Assembly (NCBI GenBank): GCA_002633025.1
Contig: NMRB01002397.1
Span: 27,260 to 91,259 of the forward strand
DNA: 64,000 bases
Direction: 5' to 3'
DNA from: Notospermus geniculatus
Taxonomy: Eukaryota; Nemertea; Pilidiophora; Heteronemertea; Lineidae
The position numbers and the translations under genes were made by a program. Shown piece by piece: positions 33,071 through 46,379 of this stretch (position 1 is the first letter of the stretch; every line of letters begins with the position of its first letter). Under the pieces are notes generated by a model. That model worked only from the letters and a program-made list of their open reading frames with translations. It was not told the DNA's origin and made no database searches.

Positions 33071-33073
33071 AAC

Positions 33074-33740
33074 TTCAGTTATTCAGATACACAATGAGAA
33101 AGCACAAGTGGGCCTATTTTCTAACGTCAGTTGTTAGATAACAACGAGAAAGCATGTGCATATCTGGCCTCAGCTACATGTATATATACACAATGAGAAA
33201 GCACGTGTATTCCTACCCTTAGTTCTTCAGATACACAATGAGAAAGATGAATATTTCCTAACCTCAGATTTATTCAGATACACATTGAGAAAGCATGTGT
33301 ATTTCCTAACCTCAGTTATTCAGATACACAATGAGAAAACATGTGTATTTCCTAACCTCAGTTATTCAGATACACAATGAGAAAACATGTGTATTTCCTA
33401 ACCTCAGTTATTCAGGTACACAATGAGAAAGCATGTGTATTTCCTAACCTCAGTTATTCAGATACATAATGAGAAAACATGTGTATTTCCTAACCTCAGA
33501 GTTATTCAGATACACAATGAGAAAACATGTGTATTTCCTAACCTCAGTTATTCAGGTACACAATGAGAAAGCACGTGTATTTCCTAACCTCAGTTATTCA
33601 GATACACAATGAGAAAACATGTGTATTTCCTAACCTTAGTTTTTCAGATACACAATGAGAAAGCATGTGTATTTCCTAACCTTAGACTAGTTATTCAGAT
33701 ACACACTGAGAAAGCATGTGTATTCCTACCCTCGGTAACC
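33074..33740 (+). repeat. Minisatellite, about 46-base unit
   Basis: About 14 tandem copies of a unit containing ATACACAATGAGAAAGCATG and GTATTTCCTAACCTCAGTTA. Outer copies are the most diverged (CCTACCCTTAG, ACGTCAGTTG), inner copies nearly identical, the usual mark of central homogenisation. Confidence 0.95.
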
Positions 33741-34309
33741 ACGTGCGACAACTTCACCCCAGGTTTTTTACCATTAACCTAACTTCTGCAGAAGGTATTG
33801 TCACGTCATTGAAACATGGCCCAACAATAGACATCGAGTGAATGATTATTACACCGGGCTTCCTCTTGGGTCAACAGTAAAAAGCCAGTAATATAAAGAT
33901 CAGTAGCATTGATGGCCGCTATTGTCAGGCCAAAACACGAATGATATCTAGGCCAATTCATATATGGCGTCGCATTATATACTTCTGTGTATATGTGTGC
34001 ATTCTACCCCACTCGTATCTTGTCTATAGACCGAAATCAAGCAGTTCCTTGAGTGCCCCTCATAGTACAGTTGGTGGTGTACGTGTAAATGGTACATGAA
34101 ACTACTATTTTATCATCACAAACCTTCATAAAGGTTCGTGATTTTTAAGAAACCTGCCTTTTTACGAAATTTCGTGGAATTTAGTAGTTCAAATAGACAA
34201 CAGTTCTTCAGAGGCTTCACAGTTGCTTTTTTTCATAACGATAGGCCTACGAAATCCCAAAGGTTTTGACCACCAATGCTTTCACATACTACATCGTACA
34301 AAACGTTCG

Positions 34310-34585
34310 CAGCAGCACACGAGGCAATTACCCATTGCTAGCAATTACATTGCCGGTAATTACATTTTCTTATTTGCCTCGTGTGTGGATGTTTTCAGTG
34401 GCAAGAAGGAACCCATTGCTTGTGTAATTCATTGCTCGGATCAAACGCGTGATTTTACATTGCTCATTGCTCCATGGTAAGCATGGCATTGCCTCATGTG
34501 CGGTGAAAGCACCGCCCCACAAAATTGCTTTGAGCAGGCCGTTGCTGGCAATGAGCAATAAGTGACTGCCTCGTGTGCTGAGGGC
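34310..34585. repeat. Foldback element, GCCTCGTGTGCGGTG family, copy 2
   Basis: The left part CAGCACACGAGGCAATTACC pairs with CTTATTTGCCTCGTGTGTGG. The right part repeats 19990-20118 (CATTGCCTCATGTGCGGTGA, GGCCGTTGCTGGCAATGAGC, CTGCCTCGTGTGCTGAGG). The whole is probably one insertion ending at the C run at 34601. Confidence 0.8.
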
Positions 34586-35401
34586 TCTATTGGTATTGAC
34601 CCCCCCCCCCCCCAACCCCAAGCATTTGTCCAAGATGGTGCTTTGACCCTGACGGAAACACCTCGCCAGGGAACAAAGATCTTTATCGTCGACCATAAAA
34701 AGGGGTCTCCGCTTGTATCAAGGCGTAGTAAAGTGACCAAAATCTTATATTCCTGAGTTGTAAAACCAAATTGGATTTTCACTTAATTACGCAATCTTTT
34801 GTTTCCAGGACACTTTTCCTGGGGACTTTCTTTCCTTCCACTCCTGAACTGAAGTCGAACCAAGGACCCTATAAATAAACACAGCACTCATCAACAACTA
34901 CACCAGTCTGAAACATCTAACAGCATCCAGTGCAGCATTCATTTTCACCGTATGGAGTATCATTCACATTTTCAGAAACATCTATACGTTGCGAAGGGCA
35001 TTTCCCAAAACTTCACAGAAATCTACAATAACACAAGTTTTACGGTTGACTAACCGTATACATAGTATAGGTACAGCTAATCTCGGACGAAAACACTCTC
35101 TCTTAGTGTTTGACCTTTCTATCATTCGTTTGGTGTTTTATTCTTGCCAATAATAATATGAACACAATTCTCAATATTGCAGCCACAATGATGAATTGTC
35201 CAAGTTGGCCTACATTAAAACGTACCTCAATCTTTAGTCCAGGAACATACTGATTCATAAAGTTAAAGGGCCTAGAAATGGGACTATGGAATATACTTTC
35301 GTACTCTTCAATCATATTTTGTCCGTGTAAATGTCCATAAGTACACATATGGCGTAACTCATAATATATGTCAATTTCTTGGGCATGTTACCGATGACGT
35401 T

Positions 35402-35520
35402 GGCCCGTATTCTAGAAGCCTCCTTAACTCTAAGGTCCACTTTAAGCTTTATTTGTAACACCCTGCAAACAATAGCTAAAGATAAACCTTAGAGTTAAGG
35501 AAGCTTCAAGAATACGCCAC
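35402..35520. repeat. Foldback element
   Basis: GGCCCGTATTCTAGAAGCCT...AACTCTAAGGT pairs with ACCTTAGAGTTAAGGAAGCT...AAGAATACGCCAC over about 35 bases. No coding value. Confidence 0.85.
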
Positions 35521-36258
35521 GATCCTTACAACTTGGAAAGAGGACGGGAAAACCTGATGACAACGGTATGTAACCTGTTCCTCAGGTAATCACGGTTGTC
35601 AAATGATTCTGTAAAGTTACGTAAACCCTGTCACACAGGTATTCATTCGAAAGCACTCAGTGACAGCTTAAAATATTTTCCAGTCTTTTCTGCAAACATG
35701 TACTTTCAAATTTGACTGAATAGATCTTGGCAGTGAAAGGGTTAAGGAGATGCTAGATATTTTCAAGATATTTTTTCATCGTAATACTATGTACTCTGTA
35801 ATTGTCTGAAAACAGTTGTGGTAAGACTTGCAAATAAGTACGAAAGATAACGTGCAATATTGTTGACAAACCGTAGGAGAAAAAAAACTTGGAATGCATA
35901 ATAGACTATGACCTCGAACATACCTGTAGGCATATCAAGATTATCTATTTTTTTCTGTTTCCTATCTATATTTATTCTATTTTTCGATCTAATTATCGCC
36001 ATGTATAGGAAGACAACCATGGTATATGGTCCCGTGTATGTCATTAACCCTTAAAGATAATGTATCATGACTTCATTGTTTACATTCAATGTTTGTAAAC
36101 ATGGATGTTTACATTATGTTCTTTTGGACTTCTGAGACATCCCAACAAACCAAATTGAATATTTTCGGTATCAGAAGAATTTCCGGAGGGCCATACCACC
36201 AACAAATTACTCATAAGACAAAGAAAGACTGGATACAAACAAATAAAATATAAATAAA

Positions 36259-36306
36259 CAATGATTTTCGTGGCCCGCGAAAATACCCGTGATACGTTAT
36301 CTTTAA
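36259..36306 (+). repeat. Dispersed 48-base repeat, copy 2
   Basis: Second copy of the block at 5800-5847, same orientation, with about five substitutions. Confidence 0.75.
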
Positions 36307-36835
36307 CCTTTCATCTAATTGTTAACGAGGGATATGTCAAACGAGAATGTTATAATTTTTCTCTGGTATTATCTTTTTCTGATACGCCCTGTATACCAGT
36401 TTCAATGGCGGGGATGTCGAAAGTTTGACGGGAAGGACATTGGCCTCGTACTGACCTCACCAACGTACCCATTCAAAAACTAGCCAACGGGAACTCGGAG
36501 ACTCAAAAACATCATTTGCCCGAATGAGAATTCTTGGTAAGCCACTCTTTGAAGTGATATCGCACCAACCCACGTGTATGCCAGCCTTTTCGCAAATACG
36601 TCCTAACAACAGTCTTATAATGTAAAGGTCATTGAGTGCAAAGTGCAATGTCTTTTGCCACTAAAATGATGTTTAGGTTATAAAAACATTCTTCTCCTTT
36701 CTCCTATTCTTTCGTCTGTTGGTGTATTTTAGCACCTTTCTATTCTAAAGGCTCCGTTTGGCGAAAAGTAATACAACTGGAATTTAAAGGCCCCTTCAAC
36801 TGCTTCGCTTTTACTCGTCGAATATAGGCATTCAG

Positions 36836-37770
36836 ATCAATAATTACGTAGGCATACAGATCAGTGATTATGTAGGCATACAGATCAGTGATTATGTAGG
36901 CATACAGATTAGTGATTATGTAGGCATACAGATCAGTGATTATGTAGGCATACAGATCAGTGATTATGTAGGCATACAGATTAGTGATTATGTAGGCATC
37001 AGTGAGTAGGCATACGATCAGTGATTATGTAGGCATCAGTGAGTAGGCATACGATCAGTGATTATGTAGGCACACAGATCATTGAGTAGGCAAACAGGTC
37101 AATGATTATGTAGGCATACAGATCAGTGGTTATGCGGGTATACAGATCAGTGATTATGTAGGCATACAAATCAGTAATTATGTGGACATACAGATCGATG
37201 ATTATGTAGGCTTCCAGAAGAGTGATTATGTAGGCATACAGATCACTAATTATGTAGGCATACAGATCAATGATTGTGTAGGCATTCAGATCACTAATTA
37301 TGTAGACATACAGATCGATGATTATGTAGGCTTCCAGAAGAGTGATTATGTAGGCATTCAGATCAGTGATTATGTAGGCTCGCAGATCAGTGATCATGTT
37401 GGTATACAGATCAATCAGTGATTATGTAGGCATGCAGATCAGGGAGTAGGCATACAGATCAGTGATTATGTAGGCACAGAGATCAGTGAGTTGGCACAAA
37501 GATTGGTGATCGACCATACAAATCAGCGATTAAGTAGGCATACAGATGACTGATTATGTAGGCATAAAAATCAGTGAGTGGGTATAAAGATTGGTGATTA
37601 TGGAGGCATTCGATGTAGGCATGCAGCTCAGCGACTATGTAGGTTGTATGCCTACAGATCAGGGAGTTGGTCACTCAGATCGGTGATTATACGCGTATTG
37701 GTCAGTGAGTAGGCATAAAAATCAGCGAGTAGGTATAGATCAGTGTAGATCAGCGATGTCGGCATACGGA
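36836..37770 (+). repeat. Minisatellite, 24-base unit
   Basis: About 35-38 copies of TCAGTGATTATGTAGGCATA plus CAGA, increasingly irregular toward the right end, with shortened units (ATCAGTGAGTAGGCATACG). The unit is a multiple of three, so both strands read open (YIITDLYA on the minus strand), but no start, splice or domain evidence supports a protein. Confidence 0.95.
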
Positions 37771-37779
37771 TAAGAGCTA

Positions 37780-39400
37780 GTGTAGGCAAACTAGCGCTCT
37801 TGTGAATGTCTCGAAATCACTTGGGCAATATGAGTTGAAATTGACTTCATTATTGACTAAAACTACATGTAATTGAAATTAAACTCATTATTTTACGAGA
37901 TTTTTGAGACGGATCTTCGGTTTCAAGACAATGATAACGACCAACACCAGATGAGATATAGGCCTATACGTAACTACTGTACGTAGGCCTATTTACCCGG
38001 TAAAAGTATGATCATAACAAACAGTATATTTTGCTTTGAGAGCTGTTTCTGAGTGCATTGTATTTATGTCAAGGATTCGTAAGACATGGGAAACATTGCC
38101 TCGCATACATGAAGTAGAACTCTCATAGCAAAGTTCAATTATGAAATATTTCAATCTTTTTATTTTTTACGACTTTCACGATTTGTTTTCTACGTAATAC
38201 TGCTGGACAGGATGGATGAAAGATTTTGACCCAATGGAGATCTGTTGCCTTAGGTATTAGTAAAACACAAGTAGGAGGAAACAAGCACTGCCACAGTAAG
38301 TCAAAATGAATCAAGTTAATGCCTCTTGATAGATGAACTCAGAAAAGTCATCTGTAACATCTCGAAGCAGTTTTTTACTAACTGTACTAATTACTTCCTG
38401 TTTCCTATAGGCGTGGCCTCCTATCCGTACGATTTTGCTTAACTGCCGAGTTCCGACATTTAGACAGATTTGATGACATCAGCAGAGCAAAATGACGTCA
38501 CGACGGCACTCCGTACCTTGAAATAGACCATTTTGCAATTGACAAGCACAAGATCACGTTATGACATCCTGAAGATTCGGCGGGAAATGGAGTGCTCGGA
38601 AACACTTTGATTTTGATTGATCTGAAAGAGTGGGCGCGGAACATTCCGAAAAAAGAAACCCGGATAATGTTTCTATTGCTCTTAATTTCAAGTTGCTTCT
38701 GATGCGACGGTCTGGCTCTGTGAAGGAGTTCTGAATGTCTCCTAATGGGTTCTCACTAATACTTGACATTTAGTACTAATTATAATCATGCATTATTGGT
38801 ATTCGATTATTAACGGATCATTAGTTTTCATTTTACCCACTTGAGGGGGTCCACCCACAGTCATCCACCCACGCATTCACAACTAGTGTGGCAGGATTAT
38901 TTACCTCTGGAGTAATTGTCCCTCCTGCGATATAAAATCATGGAACATTCCAATAGTGGATAGCAAACTCATGTCACGTGTCAGAATCCTCTCCAGGCCC
39001 TCCAGCCCTGATAATCCACCAATTAACTGAGTGTATCTATAAAGTTGCCCACTGCTTAATCAAGTGTCACCTGTAATCTTCTCTTTGCGTTCTAATTCTT
39101 CTAGTATAGTACAATACTCTCTACCTTACTCTAGTGGTTCAAGTTGACATAGTACAAATATATGTCAAAATAGAACTTTTCATAAGAAATGTCTATAAAG
39201 AGGAAGCCTTGATCGAAAAGTTGGTGTAGAAGCGAAGGACACAATGATTTTCTCTGTGCTGGACATTCACTGTGTGTTTGTCTGCTTTGTAGGTTAACCC
39301 GGGAGTATTTTTCCAGACTGAGGTATTCATATCACTGTTGTAAACAGGATTGAAAACGAAAATTCATAACGTTCACTTATGAAGTTTCGCTGAAATCCTC
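37780..39400. other. No supported gene
   Basis: AT-rich sequence with scattered TAGGCCTA palindromes. The only frames are short. The region holds no repeat longer than about 20 bases that I can see. Confidence 0.5.
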
Positions 39401-39403
39401 AAA

Positions 39404-39840
39404 CCAGCAGCACACCCGGCACAAGCGATCTGGGGTGGCCGCATAGAAACTCCGCTAGCGCTAGCGCAGCCATTCTGCCGATAGTGTTGTACATTTTTCC
39501 ATGCATTTTAACACCGATAGGCTGTCGAAGGACTAGCGGAATTTCTATGCGGCCACCCCTGCTCGCCACCGAGCAAAATCGGTTGTTGACGCCAGGTGTG
39601 CGCTGGGAAGCGACGCGTGGAATCTTCGCTCGTCCAATATCAAACAACCAAAACCGATATTGCCTAGTCTGCGGCATCCTCGCACCCAGAGTCTTCGCAA
39701 CCGCTCCCCTTCTCGCGCTTGGTTCATTGAGGGAGGGGTGCGACCGAAAATGACCTGAGATTCTCAGGAGGAGTCTGCGGTGGCTGGGGAGAAGATCGGT
39801 GGCGATTAGATCGCTTACGAATCGCCTGGTGTGCTGCTGG
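39404..39840. repeat. Nested foldback element
   Basis: Outer arms CCAGCAGCACACCCGGC and GCCTGGTGTGCTGCTGG with inner AAGCGATCT/AGATCGCTT. A second complete foldback (39432-39560, arms GGGGTGGCCGCATAGAAACT...CTAG) lies inside the left half. It looks like one element inserted into another. Confidence 0.85.
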
Positions 39841-40345
39841 CCTTCAATACTTTTCAATTTCAATCTTATTTCATGGCCACAACATAAGTACATTTCAACT
39901 CCATGAAATGCATATTTACCGTCCCTTGTCCTAAGTATACAAATACACACCACTAAGCATGAGTTCCAAGAATAAACTAGTACTTTTATTCTTTATGATA
40001 TGCATGCATATATCATATAAAATCGAAGAATGGGTCTCTTTCTCGAAGCACTCATAATCACATTAAGAGACAGCATGCAGACCTATGTGTCACGTATATT
40101 TAGGTGTGCATTGTTATACATTCCATGTCTAAAGTACATGCCCCCATGATCATCATACATACAGCCCAGGGGGTGTTTCTCTGAAACTCTTGGCGCTATT
40201 CATCCATGTTTTTCATCGGAAGTGCTCTCTGAATTATCCTTGAAGAGCAGAGTAGAACTCGGGACTGTTTGTGTCATTAACAAGTCCCAGTCTTGATGTG
40301 TTAGCAAGCATCGCCCTTTCGGTGACGGTCCATCTGATTATACAA

Positions 40346-40526
40346 GTAAAATGAATTTCAAGGAAGTTGCATAGACCGACACACAATTCTGGTCAAGGCA
40401 TAAGACGTAGGTACGTGAATTGCCCATTATGTTCCAGTAAAATGAATTTTCAAGGAAGCTGCACTGATCTAAAATTTCTGGTCAAGATTAAGAGGGAGGT
40501 GAATTGCCCATTGAGAGCAAGTCTCC
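40346..40526 (+). repeat. Tandem duplication, unit about 90 bases
   Basis: Two diverged copies: AAAATGAATTTCAAGGAAG...CTGGTCAAG...GTGAATTGCCCATT. The second ends TTGCCCATTGAGAGCAAG, a word shared with the elements at 14735 and 50219. Confidence 0.75.
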
Positions 40527-41934
40527 CTACGCAGCCGCTTTGTTACGCTTAGCCACTCCTCTTCTTAAATGATGAAGCCCCCATCAATTCTCGGGGTATT
40601 GAAAAGACTTTAGGGATGGTGTAGGTGAACTCAGAGTCTTACGGGGGTTTTGCGTAGGACCCTAACTGTTGGTATCGGAGAGGCAGGCTGTCTGACCCCA
40701 AGGCTGCTCGACAGGTCTATGACGATCGGTTATAGACCTACCTGACGATTTGACCATTATCAGAAGAAGTAGGCGCTAGGTGACATTCTGGCCATAGCAG
40801 CCGAAGGAATGATGCAACACCCACCGAACTCTACACTGGGCAGAGAGTATCATCCGCCAACGAAACCAAGGCCATGAATGAAACCTTAAAGGCAACATAG
40901 AGACAACATCCACCTGTTGCGTCGCCAATACTTCATCACAGACAAAGGCGATGTCAGAGGTCAATGTACCCAACACCTCTTACATATAACGCCACAATCA
41001 CTGCATCTGTATACGGGCCATAAACTTGTTCCACAGAAATATTCGGGAGGCTGCCCATCGGAGCATTGTCCCAGCCTAGCCTATCACGTGGCCTTCTCCG
41101 ACAGTATTTGGGGTGCAATTAGGGACCATCCCTCCAAACCACAATCCTGTCTGGTCAGGACGATTTATCACCTTAAATGTCATACCAGACATGCACAAAT
41201 GACACGTGCCCATCCCAGATCTTTACCCCATGGAATCCTTTGGCCTAGATGTCGTGCCCTTTTATTATCGTCCATTCAAAGACTTTCGGAAGCTTGTCTT
41301 TCGTGTAGTTGTCTAGTCCGAGTACGGTTCCACGAAACGGACTGTCCGTGGAGGTACCTTGGATTTGAACTCTTGGTCATCCCGTCCAGCGTCCGTCCTA
41401 AACATCCCTGGACACAACCCATTATCAATCTGCTACAGGTATGACAGGAGATTCATCGCATTATGGATGGCCAGGCTCCGTAACTGCCACCTCATTCAAG
41501 TGTAGCAATACGGCCACTTCCACATTATACATTTGGCTGGGGACCTGACTTGTGGACTGGGAGAATGTTTTGTGAGCAGAAGGAGCGTCAAGTCCACGAC
41601 CATTCAAGGTCAGAGTCGAGAAGGGACACTGAACGACCGCACGCCGTCTTCGGCGAAAGGCACCCCAGTCCACTCTATGTTCTTGGACGGCCGCGGTATC
41701 AGCGCAGTCATCCGTCTCTCTTCCTTTCCCCTCGCCGACAAATGCATGAGGCAGGTGTCACGCAGGGTTCCACGAGGAGGGGGGATGTGGGGGTCACATG
41801 GGCCATGCTCATCCGTGAGTCAGGTAGCCCTGTTGTGAGATTTGGTCGCGGCGTCTGCCTTGCCAACTAGAACAGGTTCCGTGGCAGAGTCTCCCAAGAA
41901 CCGGTTGTTCCGGATGAATATGTTATCTTTTCAC

Positions 41935-42015
41935 GTTGCCCCGTCCGTGCGGGTCTCGAACCAATCGAGTACGTGCAAATTGGATTACAAGCCAGGCACG
42001 CTTACCACTTTGCCA
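41935..42015 (-). mobile_element. tRNA-derived sequence (SINE head or tRNA pseudogene)
   Basis: On the minus strand TGGCAAAGTGGTAAGCGTGC is a good A box with D-arm, CTTGTAA is a plausible anticodon loop (TGT, Thr) and GGTTCGAGACC a perfect B box. I cannot pair a 7-base acceptor stem, so it is scored as tRNA-derived and not as a tRNA gene. Confidence 0.5.
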
Positions 42016-42994
42016 TAAAGGAAAGCTTTCGTGGCCGGCGGGTTAGGCCGTGCCGCCAACTGGGGGTATAGTACACATGAACCAGTCATACTGTAGGCCT
42101 AGTTGCAAGAGGACCCTGCTGTCATTCTTATCGTCTTAGGCTATGATATACCTAATCTCAGGGTATATTATTTCCCGAACAAACTACCAAAACGTCAGAA
42201 TTGTCCCTGTCTAGAATGTATGTGTATGGTATGTGTAACTGCATATCCACCAACACAGGGGTCAGACAGCAGAACATGCCTTGCCTCTTCCATTCATTGT
42301 CCAATGGAAAACAGCACATTTCAGCCAGCGATTTTCTTTCATGTCTGTTTACTGTAGTGCTTGACATAAATCATTTGAAAAGGAAGTGGGTTAATATAGT
42401 TCTATCCTTGCATTATGATTTTAGTGTACTTATATGGTTTAGATAGCAGGAAGGAGTGCAGGAGACGAACGGACAGTCACCCAAAAGCCATAGAGTATTG
42501 TGACACGTTGTCGAATGGATTGTACGTTGGTAACTGCAGGGGATTCAACGCCACTTTTGGTCGGTCAATTAGACTCTGTCATGTAGCGAAAGGACGGACC
42601 TGAGAAGTGTGAAATTCAATATACATGGTCGATTAACTTGTCCTTACCATTCCTGTATGTTTGTCCTTGTTGCCGTCACCCTGAACCCAACCTTTCTCAC
42701 CATAGGGACAAAGTTAGCTGGTCATAGGTTAATTTGCCTACAAAACCACCAGATTACGAGTCCTCCGTGGTTTTGAGAGCCTCAACATGATCACTGAAGA
42801 CATTCAGTCCTGTCCTACTCGGGTTGGAGCAACCAGAGTTTTTCTATGAAAGGCAAAGAAAATCCCAATTGACTGATGCCAACCCTGCTTCAGCAGATGA
42901 TCTTCCACAGACGTGACAGAGAATTGTGAAGAAAAGTGAAACATTTTAGCCAGTTCACGGACGTCTTGGTCGATTTTGCTACCGAAGAATATGA

Positions 42995-43700
42995 CAGCGA
43001 CATTGGCAGACTCAAATTAGACCATCCACCTTTGGAAACCAAGAGGTAGGGGTAGGGGTTGCCCCTTCCTGAATAACTGCAGGTGCGTGTTCAAGTACTG
43101 CATCATGCAGTGTACGAGACGGTTGGTAATAGGCAACCTTCCTCCATATCTAGAGGAACTGTGACAGCTTCAACAGTGGCAGACCCAAGTTCGCCCAACT
43201 ACCGTTTGAAACCAAAACGGATGGGGGTTGCCCCTTCCAGGAGCCACGATGGTGTCGTGGTTCGGGTCTCCGACTAGCGGTCAGAGGGTCCCGGTTCGAA
43301 TCCCACTGTGGCATGCGACTTTGGGCAAGTGTCTTTGCCTCACTGGCCTCTCTCCACCCAGGTGAATAAATGGGTACCGGTCGGAAATGCTCGATTGTAG
43401 CGCTGAATGAGTAGTTCATCTGAGTTCTACTGGAAGGTTTCAGGATAGATTTGGGTTAAAGTGTAAAGTCGGATGACACCTCTACCATGTCTACCGTTGT
43501 TGATATCAGACTACAAACCCAAACTAACTTTTACTTTATCTTTTCCAGAATCGCTGTTGCACATTCGAGTACTGCATCATGTGGATTACGAGACGGTGGG
43601 TTGGTGGTAGGCAACTTGTCTCCAAATCTAGGGACATCAACTTTGGCCGACCCAAGTTGGATCTTCCACCGTTTTAAACCAAGAATAACGTGTAGCTACG
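42995..43700 (+). repeat. Two to three diverged direct repeats interrupted by a SINE
   Basis: GTTCAAGTACTGCATCATG...GAGACGGTTGG...AGGCAAC...GACCCAAGTT...CCGTTTGAAACCAA at 43088-43215 recurs at 43562-43683 (CGAGTACTGCATCATGTGG...CCACCGTTTTAAACCAAG). A partial copy lies at 43010-43065. The SINE at 43238 separates the copies. Confidence 0.75.
43238..43440 (+). mobile_element. tRNA-derived SINE
   Basis: A head with GGTGTCGTGGTTCGGGTCTC and B box GGTTCGAATCC is followed by a body CTTTGGGCAAGTGTCTTTGC and CCACCCAGGTGAATAAATGG, then GGTACCGGTCGGAA. The TTTGGGCAAGTGTCTTTGCC...AATAAATGGGTACC body is typical of invertebrate tRNA-SINEs as I know them. There is no clear poly-A tail. Confidence 0.75.
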
Positions 43701-43789
43701 CTGACACACGACTGCTATTAACGCCACAAAACAAAGCAAACAATAAAAAAATCCCAATACTACAACATGCAGTTCACTGAAATAGTATC

Positions 43790-46375
43790 AATTAATACTT
43801 GCGTAGATTTTACAACGGTTCCCAGGTTAACATCAAACGTGTCAGCAAAAATCGATAACTGGATGTTTGGCATTTTGTAACCCCTGGTACGTCCTCGAAA
43901 TCGCCACGAGGCTCTTGTGTCTAGTTACAAGAAGGTTATAGTTTTAATCTTTTATTAAGTTTCTGTACGAGGTTGGGGATGAATTTGGAGGGGTTTGGTA
44001 TTGATCTGGCGAGAAACGAGCAGCAGCACGTGAGGATTTGGGGCAGTGCAGATGTCGCCCCATTCATGGTATATTATAAAAAACGTGTGCATTGTAGCGG
44101 AGGTTTTTGTACATTCACAATGTCAGCACATGTTATCTTCTCTAAATCAGTGTGCATTGGACAGTTGTGTAAATGTCTAGGTTCTGATGTCTCCAACATC
44201 ACCCTGGCGTATTTTCGACCAAAGCTACATGTATTCCCAAATTTATAAGCCTATGTTTCCTATTGGACTTAGCTATGACACGGACCGGCATGTCAAAAGC
44301 GTGCCATGCATGGCAATGTCAAAACCAGAGCAATGGGTACCGCAGTGTCGACCAGGTCGTAACACAACCGAACGGAATTTGTGTTTTTGTCATAAGTAGT
44401 CATAACATGAATGATATCTGTCCGTTGATGAGTTGCCTAATTGATGCCATAATCGACGTTCTTAATTAGCCCGGTATTCTGATTCTGCGATCCTGGCGCG
44501 GTTAGGCCCACTTTAAATCGCAAACTGACACCATCAACCTTGATAATCAGTCTCATACCATGGACGTTTCAGTGGTGACTGTATATGCAAGTTATTTTGC
44601 AAGTGTCTTTCAAGTGACCCCACTCAGGCAGCACATGGTGCCCATACCACATGTATGCACGCTGTGCGTTACAACACGTTACATCGTAACACAAACTTTA
44701 AGGCAGTTTTCACGTCTTTAATACCAATAATGCTAAAGCAACTACCAGACATTGTCAACCCTCAGTACCTACCTGGCTTTTGTCGATACATTGAGAAAAG
44801 TTTTTGTAAATCCGCGTTTGTGTCGTTGGCCGTTTTTGCCGTTGATAAATCCGGTGTTTCCTTCTTTCGACTTATCTTATCCAAGATAGAAAATCCGTCT
44901 CTAACACTACTCAGCAGCAACAGAAGGAAGAAACTTTCCTTCGCAATATACATGGTCAAGATTCATGCAATCTACGTTAATTTAAGCCACAGTTGAATCC
45001 TCGGCGGTCCGCAAGCAAAAGCGCGGGAAACAGTATCGAGTCGTGAGTGACAATGGTAAGCGAGCGGTGCAAGAGGTGTACGGTACTGAAGATCGCGATT
45101 AGAGGCGCCAGTGGTACGCACCACGCATGGATGGTAATAGTCCAGAGGAGGTACAACGACGTCACTCGCTTTGTGGAGCTGTCAATCCGTGTATTGGTAT
45201 TTTGCCAGCGTAAGACACATCAAGTTACCAAAGACTGAATCTTAGTATAATTCCTAAGAATGAATAATAATCCAACAGGGCCGCCATGACTTCTAAATGT
45301 ACGAATTGAGCCAATGCTTAACTGTGAAGTTCGCACTGCCGTGAGTGGCCGGATACGTATGAATGAGGGACCCGGTTTAAGCACATGAGATTTGAGGAGT
45401 ATTCCTTTGGCTATTCATTCATTCAATCAGAAATTAGGCCATGATTTTGTTGTAAATAGCCGGTACATTATTACTGTTGGGGCACTGCCAGTGTGTGTGT
45501 CTCCGCCCAGAGATCGGGCACAATTCACTCGCACAATTGGTTAGACTAAGGCCGGAAAAGAGAGCAATAATTATCGAAAACAAGCAAATATGAAGAAGAG
45601 GCGAGATCTTTATTCGTTGTCGACCACTCACCTGTCAGATATCAAGGGAGCGGTGACACAATAGCAGTCACTTTACATGAAAATCAACTCTGAAAAATCA
45701 TAATATTTTATAAGTGTATAGAACGTGCTCTATTCGTCTACATTGTATGCAGATCTTTTGAATCTGATAAGATTTAAACGGGAAAATCTTTGCGGCTGAT
45801 GGACTGTGATGAAGTGTTATGCGCAACTATTGGACTCAATGAAGAATTGTTGGTTTTAGGACTGCTGGATTCAGAGGTAGGCGGCATGTAGTAAGCACTG
45901 CTGGCACGAGAAGGCCAAGGCACAAATCACAGAGGCCGGGTAGTATACATGTACCGATTGCATCTGACGTATGGTATCCTCTCTCTAGTCACAACGTTAA
46001 GGAAGAGGATTACGCAACCCGTCAAATGGGGAACGCCCAAGCTGGGCATTCCATATCAGCAAACGTGAAGGCTCCTTTTTATGTCAAAAATCATGCGTCA
46101 ATATCATGGCAAATTAAGAGAGCTCGGGATGACCAGGCTGTCTCAGGAGGAAGTACCGGCCAGCAGGCAAAAGTTCATCGTACCTAGGCTTGAAAAACTA
46201 ATAGGATCATCAGGATTATACTTAAGAGAAGGATTCGGGTTTCCCGCCTAAATCATCATCCTCTGACCTCTATATCAGTGTCACAATTGACAATACTATC
46301 GAACTGCGTTGATTTCAGCCCCTGGCGGACGAAGTAGGAAATACAAACTACGGCCGATTGTCATGAACTGCTACT
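43790..46375. other. No supported gene
   Basis: The longest frames (for example 44655-44996, 113 codons) have no signal, domain or splice support. Composition is ordinary and no repeat stands out. Confidence 0.5.
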
Positions 46376-46379
46376 TAGA

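Noticed and set aside
35103-35348. 81-codon minus-strand frame with a single hydrophobic segment (FIIVAAILRIVFILLLA)
   Set aside because: It could be a membrane anchor, but no upstream exon, signal or polyadenylation site was found, and AT-rich sequence yields such segments by chance.
37062-37421. Repetitive frames on both strands (YIITDLYA and YVGIQISD units)
   Set aside because: Products of the 24-base minisatellite, whose unit length avoids stops.
36836-37770. CRISPR-like array of regularly spaced repeats
   Set aside because: Units are contiguous with no unique spacers, and the DNA is from an animal nucleus.
39399-39953. 184-codon minus-strand frame
   Set aside because: It runs through a nested foldback; no domain or splice support.
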